The notes below the pieces were generated by a model. It searched no databases. It had not been told where the DNA came from and saw only the letters and a list, made by a program, of their open reading frames with translations. 64,000 nt of DNA from Kitasatospora herbaricolor. GTDB taxonomy: Bacteria; Actinomycetota; Actinomycetes; Streptomycetales; Streptomycetaceae. Positions 21,304 through 28,997 of the stretch are shown one piece after another; within the stretch, counting starts at the first letter, position 1; every line of letters starts with the position of its first letter. The stretch lies in the NCBI RefSeq assembly GCF_030813695.1, contig NZ_JAUSVA010000002.1, positions 6,781,501 through 6,845,500 of the forward strand, in the 5' to 3' direction. Position numbers and translations under genes: made by a program.

Positions 21304-21903
21304 TCAGCGCACCAGCAGCAGGTCTCGGACGGCCTCGACCACCCGCAGCCCGGCGGCGCGGTCGGCCGGGTCGAGCCCCGCCAGCGCCGCCGCTCCGGCG
21401 GTGGCCGCGTCGACCCGCACCGCGCGCCGGTCCAGCACCGCCCGCAGGGCCGTGGCCGCCTGACGGGCGAACAGCGTGAGCAGGTCGAGCTCCCCGAGGT
21501 CGGAGCGGGCCTGCGGGGCCGGGTCGAGCACCTCCAGCACGCCCAGCACACCGGAGGAGTGCATCAGCGGCGCCGCCATCAGGGCGTCGGGCACGTACTC
21601 GGTCGACTCGGCGAGGTCCCGGGCGAAGCTGCCCTCCTGCGACAGGTCGTCCACCACCAGCGGCTCGCCGGTGCTCGCCACCCAGCCCGCGATGCCCCGG
21701 CCGGCCGGGAACCGCATCCCGACCAGGAACTCCTCGCCCCGGCCGGAGACGGCCTGGAAGACCAGTTCGTCGCTCTCCTGGTCGAGCAGGAAGATCGAGC
21801 TCGCCTGGGCGCCGAAGATGGCGCGGGCGGTGTCGACGACCGACTGCAGCAGCTCCCTCGCCACTGGGTCGACCTCGGTCGGAGTGCTGTGGGTCTCGGT
21901 CAT
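21304..21903 (-). CDS. GAF-domain protein
   Basis: A 199-residue protein that is essentially one GAF domain (residues about 20-165). It includes ASSIFLLDQESDELVF, a GRGIAGWVASTGEPL loop and a C-terminal helix DLLTLFARQAATALRAV. GAF domains bind small ligands, nucleotides or haem-like groups and often sense signals. No output domain is attached. The ATG overlaps the protease stop as ATGA. A role as sensor partner of the upstream cyclase-ATPase protein is possible. Confidence 0.88.
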   Translation of the reverse strand: MTETHSTPTEVDPVARELLQSVVDTARAIFGAQASSIFLLDQESDELVFQAVSGRGEEFLVGMRFPAGRGIAGWVASTGEPLVVDDLSQEGSFARDLAESTEYVPDALMAAPLMHSSGVLGVLEVLDPAPQARSDLGELDLLTLFARQAATALRAVLDRRAVRVDAATAGAAALAGLDPADRAAGLRVVEAVRDLLLVR

Positions 21904-22733
21904 CGGGCACCTCTGCTGACAGTGACGTTGGAAGCGGCCAGGTAGAGCACGGACTTCAGCTGGAAGGCCGTCATCCGGGGGTGTTTGGAGAGCACCCGGG
22001 CGGCCATGCCGGCCATGTACGGGGTCGCGAAGCTGTTGCCGGTGGTGCGGATGGTCCTGCCGCCCAGCCAGGGCACGGTGACGTTCTGGCCGGGGGCGAA
22101 GAACTCCACCGGAGGGTTGGGGTTGTAGAGGAAGAGGTCCGGGTCCTCCTCCTGGTGGCTGCCCACCGAGAGGACCGAGGAGAACCGCCAGGGGAAGCTC
22201 TCCACGGGGGTGTTGTGCGCCGAGGCGACGATCACCGACCGGCCGAAGAAGGCCTCGTCGGCCAGCGTGCGCAGGGCGTCGGTGAACTGGGCCCGGGTGG
22301 TGGACAGGCTGAGGTTGATCACGTCGAAGCGCTGCTCGACGGCCCAGCGCAGCCCCGCCAGCAGGACGTCCCCGGTGCCGGAGAAGCGCTCGCCCAGCAC
22401 CCGGACGCTGTACAGCTCGCAGTCCGGGGCGGTGCGGCGCACGATGCCGCCGCAGGCGGTGCCGTGGCCGCAGGTGTCGCCCGTCGCGGTGGGCTCGACC
22501 CGGATGCCGTCCTCGTCCTTGAGCACGACGTAGGAGCCGTCGACCCGGCCGACCAGCGGGTGGTCCCGCTCGATGCCGCTGTCCACCACGCAGACCCTGA
22601 CCCCGGCACCGGTCGCGCCGCCCCAGGCCCACTCGGGAGTGACCTCCTGGCCGGCGGCGAGGACCGGGATGTCGTGCGGGGCCCGGCCGCGCAGGCTCCA
22701 GGTCAGCTCGGGTGGTGGGGAAGTCGTCGTCAT
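21900..22733 (-). CDS. Subtilisin-like (S8) serine protease, apparently cytoplasmic
   Basis: A 277-residue subtilase with an intact catalytic triad: Asp51 (VVDSGIE), His90 (GHGTACGGI) and Ser234 (GNSFATPYMAG). The oxyanion Asn is in ASAHN. There is no signal peptide and no clear propeptide, so it probably acts inside the cell. It overlaps both neighbours (ATGA). In a peptide-biosynthesis operon it is a natural candidate for leader-peptide removal, but proteolytic control of the adjacent regulator is an alternative. Confidence 0.92.
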   Translation of the reverse strand: MTTTSPPPELTWSLRGRAPHDIPVLAAGQEVTPEWAWGGATGAGVRVCVVDSGIERDHPLVGRVDGSYVVLKDEDGIRVEPTATGDTCGHGTACGGIVRRTAPDCELYSVRVLGERFSGTGDVLLAGLRWAVEQRFDVINLSLSTTRAQFTDALRTLADEAFFGRSVIVASAHNTPVESFPWRFSSVLSVGSHQEEDPDLFLYNPNPPVEFFAPGQNVTVPWLGGRTIRTTGNSFATPYMAGMAARVLSKHPRMTAFQLKSVLYLAASNVTVSRGAR

Positions 22734-25700
22734 GGATGCCGTTCCTCTGTGATGGGGGCCGCCGCGGCCGCGGCCAGGGCGTGCGCCCGGCGGACGCCGA
22801 CCAGGTGGCCCTTGGCGGCGAACCGCTCGCCGGCCAGCGCGGCCGCCGCGGCCGCTTCGCCACGGTGGCCGAGGATCAGTTCGGTGTGCGCCCGGTCCAG
22901 CGCCGCGGTGGCCCGCAGGACGGGCGAGTCGGTACGGTCCGCCTCGTCCACCGCCCGGGCCGCCAGCGCCGCGGCCTGCCCGGGGCGGGCCCCGCCGGCG
23001 GCGTGCAGGCGGGCCAGCGTGCCGTGCAGTTCCACGGCGTCGGCGAGCGGCAGCCGGTCCGGGTCGTCGGGGTCGTCCGGCCGCAGCAGCTCCTGCAGCT
23101 GGTCGAGATGGGCCCGGGCCCCCGGGCCGTCGCCGGAGTCCAGCAGGACCCGGGCGAGATCGCGGGCCACGGCGCCGAGCAGTCCGGTGGCGCCCAGCTC
23201 GCGGCAGGCCGCGCCGGCCTCCCGCAGCAGGGCGGCCGCCCGGTCGGTGCGGTCGGCCAGGGCCTCCACCGTCGCCCGGAAGATCGGCATGAACACCAGG
23301 CCCTCGGCGAAGCCGAGTTCACGGCAGAGCCGGTCCGCCTCGGCCAGCAGCGCCAGCGCGCCGGGGCGGTCGTCCCGCAGGGCCAGCAGCACCGCGAGCG
23401 GGCAGTTGAGGGTGACCCGGGTGGCCCGGCGGTCGGTGCCGTGCTCGGCGAGCAGCGCCCGGCAGCGGGCCACGGCCGCTGGCACCGGGGTGGGGCCCAT
23501 CCAGAGCGAGACGCCGATCGCGCCGAGCGCGGCCGCCCGTTCGGGCTCGGCCCCGGCCCGTACGGCGTGCTCCAGCGCCCGTCCGAGCAGCTCCTCGGCG
23601 CTGCCGTGCCGGCCGAGCACCTGCTGCCGCTGGGCGAGCCGCAGGCAGGCCCGCGCCGTCCCGAGGTCGTCGCCGGCGGCCTCGAAGAGCGGCAGCACCT
23701 CGCGGGCCGTCCGGGCGGCGTGCGCCAGGCCGGGGCCGGGGTCCAGCACGGCCAGGCCGAGCCGGGCGTGCGCCGCCACCACCGGGTCGCCGGCCCCGGC
23801 CACCTGCTGGAGCAGCGTCCTGCCGTCGGCCGTCCGGCCGGTCGCGAGCCGCACCTCGGCCAGCCGCCAGGCCGCTGCCAGCCAGGCGCCCTCCCCGGGG
23901 CGGGCCAGCGTGACGGCGCCGTCCAGCAGTTCCTCGGCCCAGCCCAGGTCGGCCCGGGCCAGGGCCTGGGCGCCGGCGGCGGCCAGCCGGTCGGCGGCCC
24001 GGCGGCGCAGCTCCTGGGTGTGCGGGTCGATCAGGCCGAGTTCGGCCCGGTAGCGGTGGGCCTTGGCGAGGTGGCCGCCGACCGCGCCGTCCGGTGCCCC
24101 GCGCCCGGCCAGCAGGTCGGCGGCGCGCTCGTGCCGGTCGGCCCGGACCCGCTTGGCCATCGCCTGGTACGAGACCTCCTGCACCAGGCCGCTGCTGAAG
24201 CGGTAGCGGGACTCCTGGCCGTCCGGTTCGACCAGCCGCCGCCGGGAGAGCCGGTGCAGCGCGGGCCGGACGGCGTCCAGGCCGGCGGCGTCGGGCTGCA
24301 GTTCGCCGCCGGGCCGGCCCTCGGGGCCGCTGCGGGCCAGGCCGGTCAGCTCCTCGCGGCCGAAGTCGCGGCCGACCACCGAGGCCAGGGCGAGGGTGGT
24401 CCGCTCGGAGTCCTCCAGGGCGTCCAGCCGAGCGCCTAGCAACGCCTGCACGGTGGGCGGGAGTTCGTCCGGATCGCGGTCCTCCGCGACCAAGGCCAGC
24501 AGCTGCTCCAGGTGCAGCGGGTTGCCGCCGGCCCGCTCCAGCACCTGGGCGGGCACGCCGGCGCCGACGTGCGCGGTGACCTCGGCGAGCCCGGCCGCCA
24601 GCCGGGCGCTCTCGGCGCCGGACAGGCCCGGCAGCAGGACCGACCGGGTGCCGGCGCCCCATTCGGGGGAGTGCTCCAGCAGCTCCAGCCGGGCCGCGCA
24701 GACCAGCAGCACGGGCCGGCCGGCGAGCCCGGCCGCCAGCCGTTCCAGCACCTCGCGCAGCACCGCCCCGGCCCAGTGGAAGTCGTCCACCACCAGGACG
24801 ACCGGGCCGCTCGCGGCGAGGCCGGAGAGCAGCCGGACGAGCGCGGCGCAGGTGTCCTCGACGGAGGGGTCGGGCGTGCCGTCCAGCAGCAGGCCCGCTC
24901 GCAGCACCTTCGGGACCTCGGTGCCCGGGGCGCTGTCCAGCAGGTGCCGCAGGGCGTCGGCCAGCGGCGCCAGGCTGCCGCTCTCCCCGTACGGGCGGCA
25001 GCGGCCGGCGCCCCAGCGGGTGGCGGTGCGCGGGCTTGCAGCGGCGTGCGGGCGGTCAGCGGATTGCGGGTGGTCGGTGGTGTGCGGGCGGTGCGCGGCG
25101 TGCGGGCGGACGGCGGCGGGCGGACGGCGGTCGGTGCGGGCCAGCCACTCCCGGACCAGCCGGGTCTTGCCCAGGCCGGCCTCGCCGTACACGGTGACCA
25201 GGCCGCCGCCGCTCCCGTCCAGCGCCTCGTCCAACGCCTCCTCCAGCGCCGCGAGTTCGCTCGCACGGCCGATGAACGGGGTGTCGAAGCGCCGGAGCAG
25301 TTCCGGCTCGTCGCCCCGCAGGCCGAGCAGCCGGTGCGCCCGGACGGGGGCCGACTTGCCCTTGAGCGCCAGCAGGCCGGCGTCCTCCACCAGGGCGGCC
25401 GCGCCCACCGCCCGCAGGGTGTCGGGGCCGATCAGGATCTGCCCGGCGGCCGCGCTCTGCTCCAGCCGGGCGGCCACGTTGACCACCTCTCCGGAGACCA
25501 GGGCCTGGCGGGCCGAGGCATCCGAATTCGCCACCGCCTCACCGGTGTTGACGCCGATCCGGACGTCCAGCCGGATGCCGAGGGCGGCGGTCAGCTCGGA
25601 GTTGAGCTCGGCCAGGGCGGCGAGCATGTCCAGGGTGGCGGCCAGGGCGCGCCGGGCGTCGTCCTCGTGCATCACCGGAATGCCGAACACCGCCATCACG

Positions 25701-25993
25701 GCGTCGCCGATGAACTTCTCCACCGTGCCGCCGTGCGCCTCGATCCGCGAGGTCATCAACTCGAAGTAGCGCAGCGTGACGGAGCGCAGCGCCTCCGGGT
25801 CGAGCCGGCCGGAGAGCGCGGTGGAGCCGACCAGGTCGCAGAAGACCACGCTGACCACCCGGCGCTCGTCGGCGCGCCGGGCGGCGGGTGCGGCGGTCGG
25901 TGCCCCGGCCGGGGCCGGGGCGCACGGGGCGCCGCAGTGCAGGCAGAAGCGGGCGGTGTCGGGCAGTCGGCCCGCGCACGAGGGGCAGTTCAC
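22730..25993 (-). CDS. Zinc-ribbon + nucleotide-cyclase-like + AAA ATPase/TPR protein
   Basis: A 1087-residue multidomain protein. Residues 1-25 hold a zinc ribbon (CPSCAGRL...FCLHCGAPC). Next is a class III adenylate/guanylate cyclase-like domain (VVFCDLVGSTALSGRL, AVFGIPVMHEDDA, IGVNTGEA). An AAA/NACHT-like ATPase follows (Walker A YGEAGLGKTRL, Walker B VVLVVDDFHW), then a long TPR-like helical C-terminus. A His/Pro-rich low-complexity insert (about 25,035-25,125) interrupts the ATPase. The GTG start has CAGGAGG upstream. Proteins of this type act as large regulators. Whether it makes a cyclic nucleotide is unclear. It sits 21 bases after the putative precursor peptide. Confidence 0.9.
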   Translation of the reverse strand: MNCPSCAGRLPDTARFCLHCGAPCAPAPAGAPTAAPAARRADERRVVSVVFCDLVGSTALSGRLDPEALRSVTLRYFELMTSRIEAHGGTVEKFIGDAVMAVFGIPVMHEDDARRALAATLDMLAALAELNSELTAALGIRLDVRIGVNTGEAVANSDASARQALVSGEVVNVAARLEQSAAAGQILIGPDTLRAVGAAALVEDAGLLALKGKSAPVRAHRLLGLRGDEPELLRRFDTPFIGRASELAALEEALDEALDGSGGGLVTVYGEAGLGKTRLVREWLARTDRRPPAAVRPHAAHRPHTTDHPQSADRPHAAASPRTATRWGAGRCRPYGESGSLAPLADALRHLLDSAPGTEVPKVLRAGLLLDGTPDPSVEDTCAALVRLLSGLAASGPVVLVVDDFHWAGAVLREVLERLAAGLAGRPVLLVCAARLELLEHSPEWGAGTRSVLLPGLSGAESARLAAGLAEVTAHVGAGVPAQVLERAGGNPLHLEQLLALVAEDRDPDELPPTVQALLGARLDALEDSERTTLALASVVGRDFGREELTGLARSGPEGRPGGELQPDAAGLDAVRPALHRLSRRRLVEPDGQESRYRFSSGLVQEVSYQAMAKRVRADRHERAADLLAGRGAPDGAVGGHLAKAHRYRAELGLIDPHTQELRRRAADRLAAAGAQALARADLGWAEELLDGAVTLARPGEGAWLAAAWRLAEVRLATGRTADGRTLLQQVAGAGDPVVAAHARLGLAVLDPGPGLAHAARTAREVLPLFEAAGDDLGTARACLRLAQRQQVLGRHGSAEELLGRALEHAVRAGAEPERAAALGAIGVSLWMGPTPVPAAVARCRALLAEHGTDRRATRVTLNCPLAVLLALRDDRPGALALLAEADRLCRELGFAEGLVFMPIFRATVEALADRTDRAAALLREAGAACRELGATGLLGAVARDLARVLLDSGDGPGARAHLDQLQELLRPDDPDDPDRLPLADAVELHGTLARLHAAGGARPGQAAALAARAVDEADRTDSPVLRATAALDRAHTELILGHRGEAAAAAALAGERFAAKGHLVGVRRAHALAAAAAAPITEERHP

Positions 25994-26014
25994 GGCTTGC
26001 CTCCTGGCAGGGGA

Positions 26015-26218
26015 TCAGAAGAGTGCGCCGCCGGCCACGGCGCCGTGCGCCTGGACCTCCGGCTCGACCTCGTTCAGCCGGGCCTTGATGTCGAGCAGCA
26101 GCGCCAGTTCCTCCTCGCTCAGCGAGCCGAACACCGCCAGCTGCTCGTCGGTCAGTACGTCCACGGGGAAGCCGGCGGCGGCCAGTACGGCGATCGTCCG
26201 GGGGTCGGGTGCGCTCAT
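26015..26218 (-). CDS. Putative RiPP precursor peptide (67 residues, C-terminal GGALF)
   Basis: A short acidic peptide with a helical leader-like region (LTDEQLAVFGSLSEEELALL, residues 22-41, then DIKARLNEVEPEVQAHG) and a short Gly/Ala-rich end, AVAGGALF. This leader-plus-tiny-core layout is typical of ribosomally made, post-translationally modified peptides. It is translated between a diiron-oxidase-like protein (ATGA overlap upstream) and the cyclase-ATPase protein, in an operon led by a radical SAM enzyme. I cannot assign it to a named RiPP family. The alternative is a small structural or regulatory protein. Confidence 0.72.
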   Translation of the reverse strand: MSAPDPRTIAVLAAAGFPVDVLTDEQLAVFGSLSEEELALLLDIKARLNEVEPEVQAHGAVAGGALF

Positions 26219-26928
26219 CGGTCGGGTGTCCTCTCGGGTCGGGAAGGCAGGGGCGGGCCGCCGCGGGCGAGCCGGGCGAAGAGTTCGGTGGCGGCGTCCG
26301 CGGTGTGCAGGGCGCTGACCGCGACGGCGGTCTCCTGCGCCCGGTCGAGCGGCAGTCCGTCGAGGAACCGGTCCAGCTCGGCGCTGTGGTCGCAGTCCAG
26401 CACCGCGTGGTGGTTCACCGTCTGGAAGGCCGCCCCCGGCAGACCGGTGTCGGCGGCCAGTCGCGCCGCCAGCCACGGGGCGGGGGCGTTGCCCTCCAGC
26501 ACGGTGATGTAGCCGAGCAGCGAGACCGGGTGGAAGTGCTCGATCCAGTAGTACTGCGGGCCGACCAGCCGGGCGACCGCCGGGGGCGGCTGCCGCCGGA
26601 GCGGCTCCGCCGGGTCCAGCCCGGCGGCGGCCAGGTCGGCCAGCAGCCAGTCGTCGTGGCCGCGTTCCTCCTCGATGTGCCGCTCCAGGTAGCGGGCGAG
26701 CGGCCCGGCGACCGGGTCGGCCGGGCCCCGCTCGACGCAGCGGCGGGCGGCCAGCTCCATCAGCGGCACCGAGGCGCGGATCACCTCGTGCATGGTGCGC
26801 AGGTAGCGGCCGTACCGTTCGACGAGACCGGCCGGGCGCCAGAGTTCGGCCATCGCGGCATTCAACGCGGGTGCGGCGAGGTCGAGTTTGAGGTGCAGCG
26901 CGGCGCTGCGGGTCGGCGTGGCGGTCAT
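26215..26928 (-). CDS. Haem-oxygenase-like iron-containing redox enzyme (HDO-type)
   Basis: A 237-residue all-helical protein of the TenA/PqqC/haem-oxygenase-like fold. Candidate diiron ligands are His84, Glu87 and His91 (RHIEEERGHDDW), Glu144 (VLEGN) and His172/Asp177/His180 (NHHAVLDCDH). That pattern is seen in haem-oxygenase-like diiron oxidases. Members carry out unusual oxygen-dependent reactions on small molecules and peptides. It overlaps the radical SAM stop and the precursor start (both ATGA), so it is very probably part of the peptide-maturation pathway. Confidence 0.83.
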   Translation of the reverse strand: MTATPTRSAALHLKLDLAAPALNAAMAELWRPAGLVERYGRYLRTMHEVIRASVPLMELAARRCVERGPADPVAGPLARYLERHIEEERGHDDWLLADLAAAGLDPAEPLRRQPPPAVARLVGPQYYWIEHFHPVSLLGYITVLEGNAPAPWLAARLAADTGLPGAAFQTVNHHAVLDCDHSAELDRFLDGLPLDRAQETAVAVSALHTADAATELFARLARGGPPLPSRPERTPDR

Positions 26929-27998
26929 CGCGGGGCACTTCCGGGGAGGGAGACCAGATCGGCGTAGCGCGGGCTGCCGAAGCGGCGGACGAGGGCGGCC
27001 GGCCCGGCCTCCCGCTGCGAGTGGGCGGCCTGCAGGTCGAGCAGTTCGCCGACCGGTCCGGCGCCGTCCCGCTCGGCCGCCGCGAGCACCCCTGGGTGCT
27101 CGCCGAGGGCTCGGCACCCGGAGCAGTAGCCGGTGCAGTCGGCGAGGTCGCCGTAGCGGGCGTACAGGTGGCCCGGGCCGACGGCGCGCAGCATCCGCAG
27201 GGCCGGCCCGGCGAGGGAGCGGCGGCGGACGTCGGCCCAGCCGTCCCGAGCGATGTGGCCGAGCAGCAGGTGCGGGGGGACGGGGCGGCGGTCGACGGTG
27301 TCCTGGTTGCAGCAGGCCAGCACGGCGCCGTCCTGCGCGATCACCGGCCAGGCGGCCATCGCGCAGGGCAGCGGCCGTCCGTCGGGCGCCGGGGCCCGAC
27401 CGGGGCCGGCCCAGCCGGCCGCGCGGCCGACCGCCCGGACCTCGTTGACCAGCATCGGGACGTGGTCGCCGAAGGTCCGCCGGACGTCCGCCGTCAGGTC
27501 GGCCAGATACGGGTCCGCCGGGCCGGCGCCGGTGACGTGCAGGCTCACCGGGACGCCCTCGGCGAGCACGGCGCGCAGGGCCCGGAAGACGTCGGCCCGG
27601 GGCACCTCCCGCTCGTGGAAGGCGTCGATGCTCGCCGAGAAGTGGTCGACGGCGGTGACGGCCGCCCGGATCCGGTCCGGCAGCCGGGCCTGCCGGGCGA
27701 AGAACATGCCGCTGAGCAGCGCGGTCCGGGTACCGGACCGCCGGGCCAGGTCGGCCAGTTCGACCACCAGGGCGGGCCGCAGGAGCGGTTCGCCGCCGGT
27801 CAGCAGCATCAGCTCGGGGCGGTCCTCGACGGTGAACGAGCCGACGAAGTCGTGCAGTTGGCGGGCGGTCGGCTCGTCGCCGGCCATCGTGGAGGCGGTC
27901 GAGCAGTGTGCGCAGCTCAGCGGACAGCGCTGGGTGAGGGTGACCAGCAGCCCGGCACACGGCGTCGGGCGCAGCCCGACCAGCTCGGCCAGGTCCAT
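26925..27998 (-). CDS. Radical SAM enzyme, first gene of the minus-strand RiPP-like operon
   Basis: A 357-residue radical SAM protein with the [4Fe-4S] motif C25-xxx-C29-xx-C32 (RCPLSCAHCST) and the SAM-binding GGEPLLRP. The middle has CAMAAWPVIAQDGAVLACCNQD, and the C-terminus a cysteine cluster (CTGYCSGC). Together these suggest an auxiliary cluster like a SPASM/twitch domain, used by enzymes that modify peptides. The ATG at 27998 has GGAGAGG about 10 bases upstream. It faces the divergent multicore peptide operon across a 490-base intergenic region. Confidence 0.9.
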   Translation of the reverse strand: MDLAELVGLRPTPCAGLLVTLTQRCPLSCAHCSTASTMAGDEPTARQLHDFVGSFTVEDRPELMLLTGGEPLLRPALVVELADLARRSGTRTALLSGMFFARQARLPDRIRAAVTAVDHFSASIDAFHEREVPRADVFRALRAVLAEGVPVSLHVTGAGPADPYLADLTADVRRTFGDHVPMLVNEVRAVGRAAGWAGPGRAPAPDGRPLPCAMAAWPVIAQDGAVLACCNQDTVDRRPVPPHLLLGHIARDGWADVRRRSLAGPALRMLRAVGPGHLYARYGDLADCTGYCSGCRALGEHPGVLAAAERDGAGPVGELLDLQAAHSQREAGPAALVRRFGSPRYADLVSLPGSAPR

Positions 27999-28489
27999 CG
28001 ACTCACACCTCTCCGTACTCGCTCGCTGGGCAGTTCGGTCTCCGCGGGACCGCCGCCGGCCGTGCTCCCGGGCGGGTGCACAGGGCCCACGTCCGCCTCG
28101 AGGGGAGGGGCGGGCCGGCCGGCCGGCCCCTCCGCCCGGGCCGGGTGGCGGGGCCGGGTGGCGGGGCCGTGGACCACTCTGGCGGCGGGCGGTTGGCCAC
28201 CGGTTCGACCTCGCGCCGAATCCGGTACATCCGCAGGTCGGCACGGGTGCGCGGCCCGCCCCGGCCGGCCCTCGGTGCCCGCACCGGCCCCGGTGCACCA
28301 CCGCTGAGCAGGGCGTTCGCCGCCGGTGTACCGGCAGTGAACCGTTCCCGCACCGTGGATTCCTAGCGTTCTCGGTGTCGGAGGGATCGACCGCCGGCGC
28401 TACCCAGCAGGTGAGCCCGTCCGGCCGTCCGGCCGCTTCGGCGGCCCGACGTCCGGCCCCGGCCCACCGCGTTGTGATTGGAGATCACC
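27999..28489. other. Intergenic region between the two divergent peptide operons
   Basis: No convincing gene lies here. The stretch must hold promoters for both operons. It includes a GC-rich palindrome around 28,101-28,130 (GAGGGGCGGGCC... and complement) and a tandem CCGGGTGGCGGGG repeat near 28,138-28,165. No clear -35/-10 pair or known operator could be assigned. Confidence 0.6.
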
Positions 28490-28897
28490 ATGGCTGAGAA
28501 CAACGAGCCCACCCGCGAGGAGACCGAGGGCGCCGAGGTCGTGGCGCACTCGGGCGAGGACACCCCGTGGTGCGGCATCAACACCGGTACCAGCGTGAAC
28601 GGTGACGCGGAGGTCGTGGCGCACTCGGGTGAGGACACCCCGTGGTGCGGCATCAACACGGGTACCAGCGTGGACGAGGGCGCCGACGTGGTGGCGCACT
28701 CGGGCGAGGACACCCCCTGGTGCGGCATCAACACGGGTACCAGCGTGAACGGTGAGGCGGAGGTCGTGGCGCACTCGGGCGAGGACACCCCCTGGTGCGG
28801 CATCAACACGGGTACCAGCGTGGACGAGGGTGCCGACGTGGTGGCGCACTCGGGCGAGGACACCCCCTGGTGCGGCATCAACACCGGCACCAGCTGA
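28490..28897 (+). CDS. Multicore RiPP precursor candidate with five TPWCGINTGTS units
   Basis: A 135-residue peptide. A very short acidic leader (MAENNEPTREETEGA) is followed by five copies of a 20-residue unit whose last 19 residues, VVAHSGEDTPWCGINTGTS, are invariant. The first residue is Glu or Asp. Five-residue spacers alternate VNG(D/E)A and VDEGA. The last unit ends the protein. Each unit has one Trp, one Cys, one His and several Thr/Ser/Asp/Asn that could be crosslinked. The ATG at 28490 has GGAG upstream. A radical SAM/SPASM gene begins 100 bases downstream, followed by an exporter and a peptidase. No known RiPP family could be assigned from memory. Confidence 0.85.
   Translation: MAENNEPTREETEGAEVVAHSGEDTPWCGINTGTSVNGDAEVVAHSGEDTPWCGINTGTSVDEGADVVAHSGEDTPWCGINTGTSVNGEAEVVAHSGEDTPWCGINTGTSVDEGADVVAHSGEDTPWCGINTGTS
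28535..28894 (+). repeat. Five 75-bp tandem coding repeats (last one 60 bp)
   Basis: Units start at 28535, 28610, 28685, 28760 and 28835. Units 1 and 3 share the VNG(D/E)A spacer, and 2 and 4 share VDEGA. The true period is therefore about 150 bp, which points to duplication of a two-unit block. The differences are mostly synonymous or in spacers, so the core is under selection or recently amplified. Confidence 0.95.
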
Positions 28898-28997
28898 CCA
28901 AGGACAGGTCACGGGGCCTGCCGCTCCCCGGCAGGCCCCGTCCCCTCCCTCCCACCCGCCCGACTTCCGCCGCCGCACCGTCTATTGGAGGCATCCC

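Noticed and set aside
28345..28369. Possible -35/-10 promoter (TTCCCG ... TAGCGT) before the multicore gene
   Set aside because: The spacing is 13 bases and both boxes match poorly.
28535..28894. CRISPR-like array
   Set aside because: The 75-bp repeats are in frame within one gene, have no unique spacers, and no cas genes are nearby.
28400..28978. Antisense frame over the multicore peptide gene with similar repeats
   Set aside because: It only mirrors the repeat structure. The sense frame has the ribosome-binding site, the leader and the downstream radical SAM gene.
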